In this document: positions 1-8,041 of the stretch, in pieces | Layout: each line of letters opens with the position of its first letter | Position numbering within the stretch: the first letter of the stretch is position 1 | Source: Ktedonospora formicarum | GTDB lineage: Bacteria; Chloroflexota; Ktedonobacteria; Ktedonobacterales; Ktedonobacteraceae | Assembly: GCF_016587355.1 (NCBI RefSeq) | Contig: NZ_BNJF01000012.1 | Span: 24,089 to 88,088 of the forward strand | Direction: 5' to 3' | DNA: 64,000 nt | Program-made: the position numbers and the translations under genes | The notes under the pieces: model-generated | What the model saw: only the letters and a program-made list of their open reading frames with translations | Told to the model about the DNA's origin: nothing | Database searches by the model: none

Positions 1-600
1 ATTGATTACAATGACATAGATTTCGTAGGCTACTGGCAACGGCGGCGTGAGGCGGTCGAATGGTTGTTGCATCATGAGCGTGAGTTCCTCTCTCCCCAAG
101 TGCAAACCATGTGTGCTCAGACAGCGGCTCACTTTGATCACTGGTGGACCGACTATCTTGCACCACGTATGCAAGAGAAGTCGCGCATAACGATGATCCA
201 CGGCGACGCCTATTTTGCGAATATGCTCAGTCCACGCGAAGGCACCATGGGCGCAACCTACCTTATCGATTGGCAGTCAGCAGAACCCCACGTGGGGGCA
301 TTTGATCTGGTCAATCTCTGTGCCACATTCTGGACGCGAAAACAACGTCATGAGAGACAGCGTGAACAGCGCATCCTCCAACGCTACTTCACCCAGCTCC
401 AAGCGCGCGGCGTGCAGAACTATAGTTGGGAGAATTTGCTCCTTGATTATCGTCTGGAGATTATCGAGTGGCTACTGATTACTGTTCAAGATGCCCGTAA
501 TGGCTCGAAACGTAGCTACTGGCAGCCCAAGCTACAATGCATGACAGAGGCCTTTGAGGATTGGCACTGTAGCGATTTGCTGATTCCTGGCATGCAATGA
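1..600 (+). CDS. Aminoglycoside phosphotransferase-like protein (5' truncated)
   Basis: The frame is open from the first base of the window, so the N-terminus lies upstream. The visible ~199 residues hold the catalytic core of the APH/choline-kinase-like fold: the Brenner-type HGDxxxxN loop (MIHGDAYFANML) followed by the metal-binding IDW segment (YLIDWQSAEP). Known members phosphorylate small molecules such as aminoglycosides, choline or other alcohols using ATP; the substrate cannot be read here. It converges with the minus-strand gene block, separated by about 330 bp. The C-terminus looks complete. The family call is firm; whether it is a resistance or a metabolic kinase is open. Confidence 0.8.
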   Translation: MDYNDIDFVGYWQRRREAVEWLLHHEREFLSPQVQTMCAQTAAHFDHWWTDYLAPRMQEKSRITMIHGDAYFANMLSPREGTMGATYLIDWQSAEPHVGAFDLVNLCATFWTRKQRHERQREQRILQRYFTQLQARGVQNYSWENLLLDYRLEIIEWLLITVQDARNGSKRSYWQPKLQCMTEAFEDWHCSDLLIPGMQ

Positions 601-927
601 TGGCAAGATAATTGCCATTCAAGTCTGATACATGCTCAGAGAAAGCTTTTTAAAGCAGTGTATTCAATGGCTCCGTTTTAACACGACCTGTGACACTTCC
701 TTCAACACGAAGACGCGACTCAATTTGCTTGAACGATCTCAAGAACGAGGGGAAGCTCAAATAATATTTTGTTCTTCCTCTCTGTTTATACATTTTACGC
801 CCGATACCCCGCCCCTGGTGACAGCAACCTTCACTCCACCCCTACCACGGGGAAGACATTGAGTGCGAAAAGTTCAATAAGCACGATCGGAGCAGGGAGA
901 GGTGAATGCTCCTTTTGTGGTGACGGC
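601..927. other. Convergent intergenic region, nothing recognised
   Basis: About 330 bp lie between the end of the phosphotransferase gene and the end of the first minus-strand gene. I see no convincing start with a ribosome binding site, no strong hairpin with a T-run and no repeat shared with the rest of the window. Confidence 0.5.
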
Positions 928-2337
928 TTATGGCCAGGAACGCTCTTCGCGTTCCTCTGCGACCGGAAGAGAAAGCAGCGGCGCATCCTCTTCCTGACGT
1001 TCTTCGCGTTCTTCCTCCCAGGAAGGAATGGAAAAACCAAGCTCCAGACGAGCCTCACGAACCTCAGTGCGTGAGGGTTTACGAGACACGCCCGCGATAC
1101 CTCGTTTTTCGTCGTCCTCTCGCTCTTCCCGTGACTCATCTTCAAGTGCCAGCAAGGTGCTGCGCATCACGGTGGCAATCTGGCGCAGGCGTTGGTCAAT
1201 CAACGCAAGGTCACGTTTTTCCCGCGGCCGATCCACCAGGTCTTTGATGAGGCGCATAGCAATCTCCACATCGCGATCTCCATAAAAGTTGAGCTGCTGG
1301 AGATGCTCCACCAGATTCTTGAGCTGGACGACAGCACGCGGCTGAAGGCGCTCACGCGTTTTCAATGAGGCTAAGACATTGGTCGTAGCATCATAGAGCA
1401 GCCCACGCAATTGGCTGATGATGGTGGTAAAGAAGAGGTCAATCTGTTGTTCTTTCTGTTCGCGGGCGCGCCGTACCACATCCTCATTCATTTCACGCAT
1501 CATGCGCTGTCGCTCTTTGGTTCCTGCTTGCAACCAGCGTAGCTCCCGCTGCTCCTGCGGCGTGATGCCTTCAATCGTCACTTTATCCAGTGGTGCTTCC
1601 GCCCCTGGCATTGCCTCCATCTCCGCTCCGGCCAGGAGTGGGAGATCAATATAGGTTGGGCTGACGGTAAACTCAAAGGTGTTCATAATGTCCTCGGCCG
1701 AGGGAAGCATCTGACGGATCTTATGGCGCACGCCAGCAAGATAAAATATCTCGCGCAGCCGCTCCCGCTCAGTCAGAGCATCTGGATGGAGTTGGTGCAA
1801 TATACGATACGACTGCCGTGCGGCTAGCACATAGTCAGTCAGAATCTGCTTACGGATTGCAGGATAATCGCGCAGTAAATCATCACGTACCTGGTAATAA
1901 TCGAGCTCAAGTTGGCGCATCTCTTCGCGCCAGGGAATATAGGCAGTAACAGGGATAAATGGCCCCCAGATGGTCTCATAGGAGCGCGCGGTGACGAGTT
2001 TGCGAGCACGGTACTCGATCTGCTCAATGCGGTCCAAATAATTGCGCGGCAAGAGATTCTTCATCCCCAGGCGAAACATCTCATGCATTTTGTGGCTGAT
2101 CTCTTCTGTCGGGAAGTGCAATCCCAGATCGGCAAAGGTGAGTCGCTTGCGGAAGCGTACTCGTCGGATATGAACGCGCACCACCACCCCCTCGCCCATG
2201 AGTGCGGCCCAATCCACCGACTCCATGTCAGGTTCATCGAGAATGGCAGCTATAATCTGTGCCTTGGTTGGCTGAACGTCCTCCACCGCTGGCTGCGGCG
2301 TCTGCTCACGATCCTGGATCTCGCTTGTCTTCTTCAT
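928..2337 (-). CDS. Hypothetical charged protein, last gene of AAA+ trio
   Basis: This predicted protein of about 469 residues is cytosolic and very rich in Arg/Glu. The start at 2337 is preferred over an ATG 36 bp upstream because it follows an AGGGGAA ribosome binding site by 6-8 nt. An N-terminal region (about residues 35-190) has a GxxVRxHIxRxRxRKRLTxADLG stretch and a LxPxNYLDRIxxIExRARKLV stretch that recall DUF3150-type proteins found beside AAA+ ATPases; this is pattern memory only. The C-terminus is low-complexity and acidic/basic. The gene follows the Ycf46-like ATPase by 53 bp, so it may be its partner or substrate adaptor. No catalytic motif is visible. Confidence 0.6.
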   Translation of the reverse strand: MKKTSEIQDREQTPQPAVEDVQPTKAQIIAAILDEPDMESVDWAALMGEGVVVRVHIRRVRFRKRLTFADLGLHFPTEEISHKMHEMFRLGMKNLLPRNYLDRIEQIEYRARKLVTARSYETIWGPFIPVTAYIPWREEMRQLELDYYQVRDDLLRDYPAIRKQILTDYVLAARQSYRILHQLHPDALTERERLREIFYLAGVRHKIRQMLPSAEDIMNTFEFTVSPTYIDLPLLAGAEMEAMPGAEAPLDKVTIEGITPQEQRELRWLQAGTKERQRMMREMNEDVVRRAREQKEQQIDLFFTTIISQLRGLLYDATTNVLASLKTRERLQPRAVVQLKNLVEHLQQLNFYGDRDVEIAMRLIKDLVDRPREKRDLALIDQRLRQIATVMRSTLLALEDESREEREDDEKRGIAGVSRKPSRTEVREARLELGFSIPSWEEEREERQEEDAPLLSLPVAEEREERSWP

Positions 2338-2390
2338 CACGCTTCCCCTGGAGCCAGTCTGTGAAAATTTCATGTTCTGGATTTTTTCAT

Positions 2391-4280
2391 TTACCAGCTG
2401 CGATCTTCGCGATCCTCACGCTCATCCGGCTTTTGCCCCACGCTTTCGGCTTCAGCCTGGCGGATCTTATTCTTCAGCGCGTTACGATCTGCCAGTTCGT
2501 TCGCATACTCTGGTGGTAATAACTCGGCATCATTGCAAGCGTCGATGGCAAGAAGCGTATATTTGCGCGCAATCTGTGGCGTCGCCGGACGAATATAACT
2601 GAGCGCCGCTCGCACATCGACAACGTCAATCTGGTCGCGAGCAGCGCGGCGAGCCAATTTCTTGGCTTTGGCAACGACCGCAGCGATGTCGGCTGCGCTA
2701 TAATTGATGGTCCTGGCAGCAAGGTGCGCAACCGCCTCCTCGTCAATATCCATCGCCTGCCCTTTGGCTTGTGCTCTGGCAATACCTGCACGTGCGCCTT
2801 CATCTGGAAGAAGGACAGGAATGATGGCATCCATACGGCCGAAACGCAGGAGAGCACTATCGATCAAATCAGGCCGATTCGAGGCGAAAAAGGCAACCAT
2901 CCGACCTCGTAGCGTCTCATCACTCATGAACTGGAGCATCTGGTTAAACAGGTTACTCCCAGCGGGATTGCCAGAACTATTGCCGCGGCTCGACATATCC
3001 GATTGGTCCAGCTCATCGAAGAAGACCAGGCAAGGTGTCAGGGCTCGTGCGAACGCGAAGAACTTTTTCAGCTTGGCCTCTGATTCGCCCAACCACTTCG
3101 AGAGAATATTCTCGCTGCGCAGCATGACCGCATTGAAGCCAACCTCCTTCGCCAACGCCCGCACAAAGTAGGTCTTCCCTGTTCCAGGCGGGCCAACAAG
3201 CAGCACTCCCTTGGGCACATCAAGACTCTGCCCCTGCGCCAGCGGAGCAATCAGTTCGGTCTGCGCCCAGGAAGTCAGGTGATCCATGCCCCCAAGGGCA
3301 TCAAATCCGCCCTCTAATGGCTCGATCATCTCGGCGATCTCGCTATACTCACTGGTGATAATGGCATCTTTACGGCTCTTGACAAGCGCACGACTGACAC
3401 CTCCACTGCGATAGGCGAGCAGGAGGATATCTTCTACATTACGCAGATTAAGACCAGCCGTCAGATTTGCCAGCTCCGGTGTCGTCAGATCCAGAAGCTC
3501 AATCGGCTTTTTCCGCTCCTCACGCTTGGCAAGATAGCGTGTGATGTAATCCTCGCGCTCCTCCCGTGTGGGCAGAGGCACATCGATGACTTTGTACCCG
3601 GAGCCACTGGAGCGCAGATCTGCATGCAGCTCCGGCAATTTCGCAACCAGGAGGAAGATCGGATTGTTGCACTTCCCTAGATTCACATCCTGCCCCCAAC
3701 CCATTAAGATACCAAGGATGTCGCGATCTGACGGGCTCATCATGGACTTATCGCCGACGTTAGGGCAAAGCAGTTCGGCAAAGTCGAGGATGACCGCGAC
3801 TTTGCCCTTTGCCTTGGGAGAGCGCAGAAGCGCTTCAAGGAGTCGAAGTGCTTCGACTGGTTGAGGCTGCCCACGAAAGGGATCATCGCTATTGCCCTCG
3901 CCCCACTCCACGCCTTCCTCACCAAAGAACGAATCAATCTCGTCCAGCATCGCCCGCCCATCTTTTGAAAGCTGCTCACGTTGCTGCTGTGGGGCAACGA
4001 GCTTCCCCGCTTTCGTACGCATGCTCTCAAGCACGAAGGAATAGCCGCGTGATCGGTCAAAGCGTACAACCACCTCACGCTTCTCCGCCAGCGCTTTTTC
4101 AAGGTAGCCGCGTTGGCTAACCCCCCCTGAAGTAAACCCATAAATGTCGCCATAGAGCACAAATCCATGCGCAGCCCCGGCGATATAGGATTCTTTATAC
4201 TCGTCAAACCAGCTCGGCGCTCCATGCTCAAGGCTGTTTGAAACGTCCTGGGCTGGATCTGCTGTTTTTCGTGGAGTCAT
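2391..4280 (-). CDS. Ycf46-like AAA+ ATPase
   Basis: The protein has 629 residues. The C-terminal half is a classical AAA+ module: GPPGTGKT Walker A, a CLVFFDELD Walker B, an ASNRPDL sensor-1 and an RFGRMD arginine-finger region, then a helical lid. The N-terminal half has a degenerate P-loop-fold domain with ILDFAELL and VIDVPLPTREER segments, as in the Ycf46 family (FtsH-related AAA without membrane helices or protease). Such ATPases remodel or unfold protein partners. It overlaps the preceding gene by 4 bp (ATGA), implying translational coupling, and belongs to a three-gene unit with its own promoter near 4990-5015. The C-terminal tail is highly charged. Confidence 0.85.
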   Translation of the reverse strand: MTPRKTADPAQDVSNSLEHGAPSWFDEYKESYIAGAAHGFVLYGDIYGFTSGGVSQRGYLEKALAEKREVVVRFDRSRGYSFVLESMRTKAGKLVAPQQQREQLSKDGRAMLDEIDSFFGEEGVEWGEGNSDDPFRGQPQPVEALRLLEALLRSPKAKGKVAVILDFAELLCPNVGDKSMMSPSDRDILGILMGWGQDVNLGKCNNPIFLLVAKLPELHADLRSSGSGYKVIDVPLPTREEREDYITRYLAKREERKKPIELLDLTTPELANLTAGLNLRNVEDILLLAYRSGGVSRALVKSRKDAIITSEYSEIAEMIEPLEGGFDALGGMDHLTSWAQTELIAPLAQGQSLDVPKGVLLVGPPGTGKTYFVRALAKEVGFNAVMLRSENILSKWLGESEAKLKKFFAFARALTPCLVFFDELDQSDMSSRGNSSGNPAGSNLFNQMLQFMSDETLRGRMVAFFASNRPDLIDSALLRFGRMDAIIPVLLPDEGARAGIARAQAKGQAMDIDEEAVAHLAARTINYSAADIAAVVAKAKKLARRAARDQIDVVDVRAALSYIRPATPQIARKYTLLAIDACNDAELLPPEYANELADRNALKNKIRQAEAESVGQKPDEREDREDRSW

Positions 4281-4930
4281 ACCGGACCTCCTCCCCGTTG
4301 ATGCGCCTGGCGAACATGAACGTGATCCACGTCGTCACGATGCTGCTCAACCTCGCTCGTCAACTGAACCTCCAGGCCCTGTGCCTGCAAATCTCTGAGG
4401 ATAACGAGCGTTGCCGTCTTGGCCTGGTTGAAGGTACCAGTATCGACAAAAATCTGGAGTTTGCCCTGGGGGAGTACAAAGACACGTACTTTGAGGTTCG
4501 CGATCTGGAGCGAATAGATGGTCGCTCGCTGGGCTCCACCCGCATCCTCAACATCAGAGGTTTGTTTCGCGGTGAGTCTCCCTACCTGTCTCAGTACTCC
4601 CTCAACCTCTTGTGTGAAAAGCTGGTCTGCCACCAGGGTAAGAAAGGTACTGGCCTCCTGGCTCAAATCTTCCATATATTGGGCAGTACGCGAGGTTGAT
4701 ACGCCAGTGATCGACACTGTGCCCTGAGCAAGTTCGACCACCAGACCCTCGCCAAGGGTGAGCTTCCCTATCCTGGCCTGATTGCTATCAATCGCAAGCT
4801 GTGGATGCCGACGCTGGAGATAGCGCGCCAGCAACAAAGTCACCTGATCAAGATGCTGATCAAGGAGTGCTTTGAGTCGCTCATCTATGAGTGCCGCTTT
4901 TGTGATCGCGACCGCAAGATTACATGTCAT
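4277..4930 (-). CDS. Hypothetical protein, first gene of AAA+ trio
   Basis: 217 residues, no recognised family. It starts at ATG 4930 after a good GGAAGGAGA ribosome binding site. The N-terminal half is helical (LIDERLKALLDQHLDQVTLLLARYL); the C-terminal third is predicted alternating strand/helix (KVRVFVLPQGKLQIFVDTG). It overlaps the AAA+ gene by 4 bp, so the two are likely co-translated and perhaps interact. A sigma70-type promoter lies immediately upstream. Confidence 0.65.
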   Translation of the reverse strand: MTCNLAVAITKAALIDERLKALLDQHLDQVTLLLARYLQRRHPQLAIDSNQARIGKLTLGEGLVVELAQGTVSITGVSTSRTAQYMEDLSQEASTFLTLVADQLFTQEVEGVLRQVGRLTAKQTSDVEDAGGAQRATIYSLQIANLKVRVFVLPQGKLQIFVDTGTFNQAKTATLVILRDLQAQGLEVQLTSEVEQHRDDVDHVHVRQAHQRGGGPV

Positions 4931-4986
4931 GCCCTGTCTCCTTCCCGCCTGAGAAGAGAAAATGAAAAAATCTACTTCCTGAATTT

Positions 4987-5015
4987 ATTATAACACCCGC
5001 CTGTAGAAAAAGCAA
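4987..5015 (-). promoter_or_regulatory. Sigma70-type promoter for the AAA+ trio
   Basis: Read on the minus strand: TTGCTT (-35), 17-bp spacer, TATAAT (-10, perfect). It lies about 60 bp upstream of the start at 4930. The -10 and spacing are excellent, the -35 moderate. Confidence 0.65.
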
Positions 5016-5059
5016 TGCATGATAAAAAGAGCTTAAGAATAGACGAGATAGTACTAGGG

Positions 5060-5533
5060 TCAAGCACGCTCCAATCCGCCATCTTCGCTATACTTTGCAT
5101 CCTCGCCTTCCTGAGGTATGAGCGTTCGTTGCAGGTGCTCTAACCGCTCTTTCAGTGTGAAGCGATGACAGGGACCCTCAGCTTCATGGCAGAGCAGTGT
5201 CACCACTCCATGACGCTGCTCCAGATCGAGCAAAAGATCCGTTGCGCAACCCTGGTATTCCTGGCGCGCAGCATGTGGCAATCGGAGCGTGCATGATGAG
5301 AGGAGCTCTTGCTCAAAAAGATAGACACACTCAAAGTCATGCCAGCTGATCCCTGCCTGCTGCCAGGTCTGTAACAACTGGAGCGTTGGTCCGGCCTCTG
5401 GAAGCCAGGCATCGATTTCTCGCCAGCTGATCCCCCGTGACCAACGTCGCATCACCAGGACGCGATACCCATAGGAGATACGTTCTTCTGGGGAAAGTGC
5501 TCGTAAAGCATAGATACTCAGTTCACGGATCAT
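5060..5533 (-). CDS. Hypothetical protein
   Basis: 157 residues starting MIRELSIYALRALSPEERISYGYRV. No recognised domain. The middle has a GISWREIDAWLPEAG stretch that looks like a small HTH or helical-bundle segment; there is a His/Cys/Trp-rich central part. Start at 5533 follows a GAGG site about 11 nt upstream. It lies downstream of a 52-aa zinc-ribbon gene and upstream of the separately promoted AAA+ trio. Confidence 0.55.
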   Translation of the reverse strand: MIRELSIYALRALSPEERISYGYRVLVMRRWSRGISWREIDAWLPEAGPTLQLLQTWQQAGISWHDFECVYLFEQELLSSCTLRLPHAARQEYQGCATDLLLDLEQRHGVVTLLCHEAEGPCHRFTLKERLEHLQRTLIPQEGEDAKYSEDGGLERA

Positions 5534-5578
5534 CTCGTTTGAAACCTCACTTTCGCTCTGCTTGCCGGGAGAAGAGCA

Positions 5579-5737
5579 TCATCGGCGAGCAGTCTCCGCA
5601 CAATACACACAGAGCCAGCGCGTGCGCAACCAGCGTTTGATCTGATACACCGTGCCCTGTTTTCCGCATCGCTCGCAAGTGCTCTGAAAACAAATACCTG
5701 GGATACTCTGTTTCTCTCGCGTTGTTTGTTGTCTCAT
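5579..5737 (-). CDS. Small zinc-ribbon protein (52 aa)
   Basis: A short gene starting at ATG 5737 after an ACAGG site. The translation contains two CxxC knuckles, CERC and CVYC, about 20 residues apart, the usual layout of a single zinc ribbon, with a basic linker (IKRWLRTRW). It is probably a nucleic-acid- or protein-binding zinc module. Several other small zinc-knuckle proteins are encoded in the same minus-strand block. Confidence 0.6.
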   Translation of the reverse strand: MRQQTTREKQSIPGICFQSTCERCGKQGTVYQIKRWLRTRWLCVYCAETARR

Positions 5738-5858
5738 CTACCTGTTTCCTGTTCCCTTTTGCGCAGGGGAGCTAGAAGAGATCCTGCACACTTGCGTCTG
5801 GTAAGAGGCAAGATCGCAGGATCCCAAGGTTACTCCTAAGAAAGAGCCTGCTCAGATG

Positions 5859-5882
5859 GGGAGCCAACCTCCATTGGCTCCC
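5859..5882. terminator. Hairpin GGGAGCCAA/TTGGCTCCC
   Basis: Perfect 9-bp stem with a 6-nt loop in the gap between the interrupted membrane gene and the zinc-ribbon gene. No clear T-run follows on either strand, so it is an mRNA hairpin or weak terminator rather than a textbook intrinsic terminator. Confidence 0.4.
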
Positions 5883-5928
5883 TGAAGCGCTGTGCCACTG
5901 AGGGGCATTGGCATAAACGCGTTTGCTG

Positions 5929-6354
5929 TCAAGCGGTCGGCCGGTCGAAGATCGCTCCCAGGACCAGCATCGCCAGGAACGCTAGCGCCATACAGGCATA
6001 GACCACTCCGGCGGCGCTTTGTCCCAGGTGGAACTGATATCAGGCCAGTGCCCCAAAGATGATGGCGACCAGAGGGCAGACCTTGAGCCGCCAACTGGCC
6101 CCTCGGCGCTTGATCATGTTCATACGCTGTTTATGCTGATCTAAAATCACGCCGATATTATGATCGCGCGTCTCTGTTGCCTCGCGGATATAGTCATCTT
6201 TCGCGGCCTGCGCGGCCCGTTCGGCCATCGCTTTGGTCAATATGTCGTTGGGCTGTAGGCCAGCATGTTCCAGCCCATCAATATAGCGCTCAGCGGCACG
6301 CTCCATGTGGCGCTCAAAATGCTGGTTGGGATTAGGGTACTGTCGTCGTCGCAT
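5929..6354 (-). pseudogene. Two-helix membrane protein interrupted by an in-frame TGA
   Basis: The gene starts at ATG 6354 (AAGGAG upstream) and runs 104 codons to a TGA at 6040-6042, right after a hydrophobic segment (CPLVAIIFGALA). The same frame continues for another 36 codons past the TGA with a clear second transmembrane helix (GVVYACMALAFLAMLVLGAIF) and ends at 5929-5931. Uninterrupted, it would be a ~141-aa protein with a soluble basic N-terminus and a helical hairpin. TGA for a Trp codon fits best (nonsense mutation or read error); readthrough is not excluded. Neighbours are small membrane proteins. Confidence 0.55.
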
Positions 6355-6395
6355 AACTTGGGTTCTCCTTCTTATGAAAAGAAATGTGATGGTTG

Positions 6396-6432
6396 GTCAG
6401 GCTGCGCATCCTCCTCTGGCACACAGCCTGAC
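6396..6432. terminator. Hairpin GTCAGGCTG/CAGCCTGAC
   Basis: Perfect 9-bp inverted repeat with a 19-nt loop in the gap between two minus-strand genes. On the minus strand the tail is pyrimidine-rich but not a clean T-run. Possible partial terminator. Confidence 0.35.
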
Positions 6433-6445
6433 GGCTCTTCTCGTG

Positions 6446-6655
6446 CTAGGATTGCATTGTCACCATGATGATCACGCCTGCCATCGCGACCCACACGCAC
6501 ACAAAGCTCACGCATAATGGATAGCAGGACCGGCACAGACCAGACACCAAGCACCCGATGCACAACCACGCGAGCAGAATCACCCCTATGACAACGAGTT
6601 CGCCATCGTGCCACGCATCCAACGTGTAGATCACCTGCCAGAACGGGATCATCAT
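6446..6655 (-). CDS. Small two-helix membrane protein (69 aa)
   Basis: Start at ATG 6655 (MMIPFWQ) chosen because GGAGGT sits 9 nt upstream; a longer upstream extension overlaps the DUF5131 gene and lacks a site. Two hydrophobic spans, about residues 20-40 and 46-68, with several cysteines. Integral membrane protein of unknown role. Confidence 0.6.
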   Translation of the reverse strand: MMIPFWQVIYTLDAWHDGELVVIGVILLAWLCIGCLVSGLCRSCYPLCVSFVCVWVAMAGVIIMVTMQS

Positions 6656-6662
6656 GGTGCGT

Positions 6663-7469
6663 CTACCTCCTTTTTGCCGTGGCAAGATGGCCATGGTGCT
6701 GCTGCCAATGCGTGAAGGCCATGGGAAACTGATTCCAGGTTTGCCCATCCAGTTCACGACCTCCGCTCTTTGCCGTTCTCCCACCCCACTGCTTATGGAA
6801 AAAGGCAATCTCACGCTCCTGGCAGCGGTCGCGGAGATCGCGCACCCAGTCTGGTTGGCAGGGTCGCGCGCCAGGCCCACTCTCGCCGCCAGTGATCACC
6901 CAGTGGATTCCCTCAAGATTGAGAGAGGGCAGCGGCCCCAGGAGGGGCTCACAGGATAAGAAGCGTACTGTGGCAGGCACCACTCGTAAAGCATCGGCAC
7001 GTCGAACAACCTGGTCATTCTCAACGCTTACACCTAGCCAGACATTGCTCGGCCAATCGAGTGACGGGGCAAGCTTACGCAGACGCCCGGGGCGCTTGGT
7101 CAAGATCTGGAACACATGCCAGTCGGCCGCACGCATTGCCTCGAAGACTTGGCGAATGTAGTCGTCGGGGATCTGGCTATGAAACAGGTCGCTCATCGAA
7201 TTGACAAAGACGCGCATGGGTTTCTTCTGCCGCAGCGGCCATTGCAGACGCTCTGGCAAGAGCTGAATACGCGAGAAGGGCTGCGCGTACTGTTTGGGCA
7301 TGGGCTTGCCTGTTGTCTCATACACCCCTCGATATTTCAGGTAAGCCGCATGCCGCTGATCATGGAGCGCGAAGGCATAGCAGTGGTCGCACCCACGCGT
7401 CACGCGGGTACAGCCAGTGGTTGGGTTCCAGCTCGCGTCTGTCCATTCAATCGCTGACTTACCGCTCAT
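6663..7469 (-). CDS. DUF5131 (phage Gp37/Gp68) family protein
   Basis: 268 residues. The N-terminus matches the family signature closely: IEWTDASWNPTTGC followed by cysteines at about 20, 27 and 30 (CX6CX2C, ending CDHCYAF), a radical-SAM-like cluster arrangement. WLGVSVEN, FLSCEPLLGPL and VITGGESGPGARP, also typical, follow. Family members occur in phages and mobile elements; the biochemical reaction is not settled. It overlaps the ASCH gene by 4 bp (ATGA), so the two are translationally coupled. Confidence 0.85.
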   Translation of the reverse strand: MSGKSAIEWTDASWNPTTGCTRVTRGCDHCYAFALHDQRHAAYLKYRGVYETTGKPMPKQYAQPFSRIQLLPERLQWPLRQKKPMRVFVNSMSDLFHSQIPDDYIRQVFEAMRAADWHVFQILTKRPGRLRKLAPSLDWPSNVWLGVSVENDQVVRRADALRVVPATVRFLSCEPLLGPLPSLNLEGIHWVITGGESGPGARPCQPDWVRDLRDRCQEREIAFFHKQWGGRTAKSGGRELDGQTWNQFPMAFTHWQQHHGHLATAKRR

Positions 7470-8041
7470 CGCGTCACCTCCAGCTGGCTGCTCATCTGCT
7501 GCTGGATCTCATCCCAGAATGGCGCGGGAGGGGTCCAGTTCCAGAGCCAGAGCGCCCCCTGCACAGGGATCGGGGTCTTCAAGGGATAGATCGCGCTGAA
7601 ACGCCAGGCGTAGCGACCTGAAGTATAATCCCCAAAGGCGACCTCAGATGCATCGAGATTGGCGACAATCTGTTCAGTGCGTACAATCTCCTCCAGCATG
7701 CCAATGGCAAGCACCTTGCCGACAGGAAACAATTTCCATGGGAACATGGTCTTCTCTCGGTAGTGCCCATGCTCCTTGAGCACCTTGGCGAATGCTGGCA
7801 ACTCGCAAATGGCATCGAGCTGCTTGGGTAAGGTCTTCGCTGCGTGCAACGCAACCGGGCCACGGTACTGCGTGGTCCAGGAGCGTGTCTCGACCCCCTT
7901 GGCTCCATAGCGCATCAGGCTGCACCATGGCTCGGTCAGCGTCAGGGCTTTGAGGGTATCGCGCTGGAGGATCGAGGAGAGGAGCATGGTTGGCACCGGC
8001 TCCCTTTCCCCTCCTCTCTGCTGGAGCAGAGGATTAGTCAT
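7466..8041 (-). CDS. ASCH-domain protein
   Basis: About 191 residues from ATG 8041, with AGGAGG 9 nt upstream and overlap with the end of the upstream gene. The core ALTLTEPWCSLMRYGAKGVETRSW..YRGPVALHAAK is the ASCH fold (PUA-like, RNA/nucleotide binding) with the usual K-E-R-W residues; it ends in a strand pattern (GALWLWNW). ASCH proteins have been linked to RNA modification or nucleoside deamidation. Coupling to DUF5131 suggests joint function. Confidence 0.8.
   Translation of the reverse strand: MTNPLLQQRGGEREPVPTMLLSSILQRDTLKALTLTEPWCSLMRYGAKGVETRSWTTQYRGPVALHAAKTLPKQLDAICELPAFAKVLKEHGHYREKTMFPWKLFPVGKVLAIGMLEEIVRTEQIVANLDASEVAFGDYTSGRYAWRFSAIYPLKTPIPVQGALWLWNWTPPAPFWDEIQQQMSSQLEVTR

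Noticed and set aside
832..1145. Alternative frames overlapping the gene at 928-2337
   Set aside because: They are shadows of an Arg/Glu-rich coding region without start signals.
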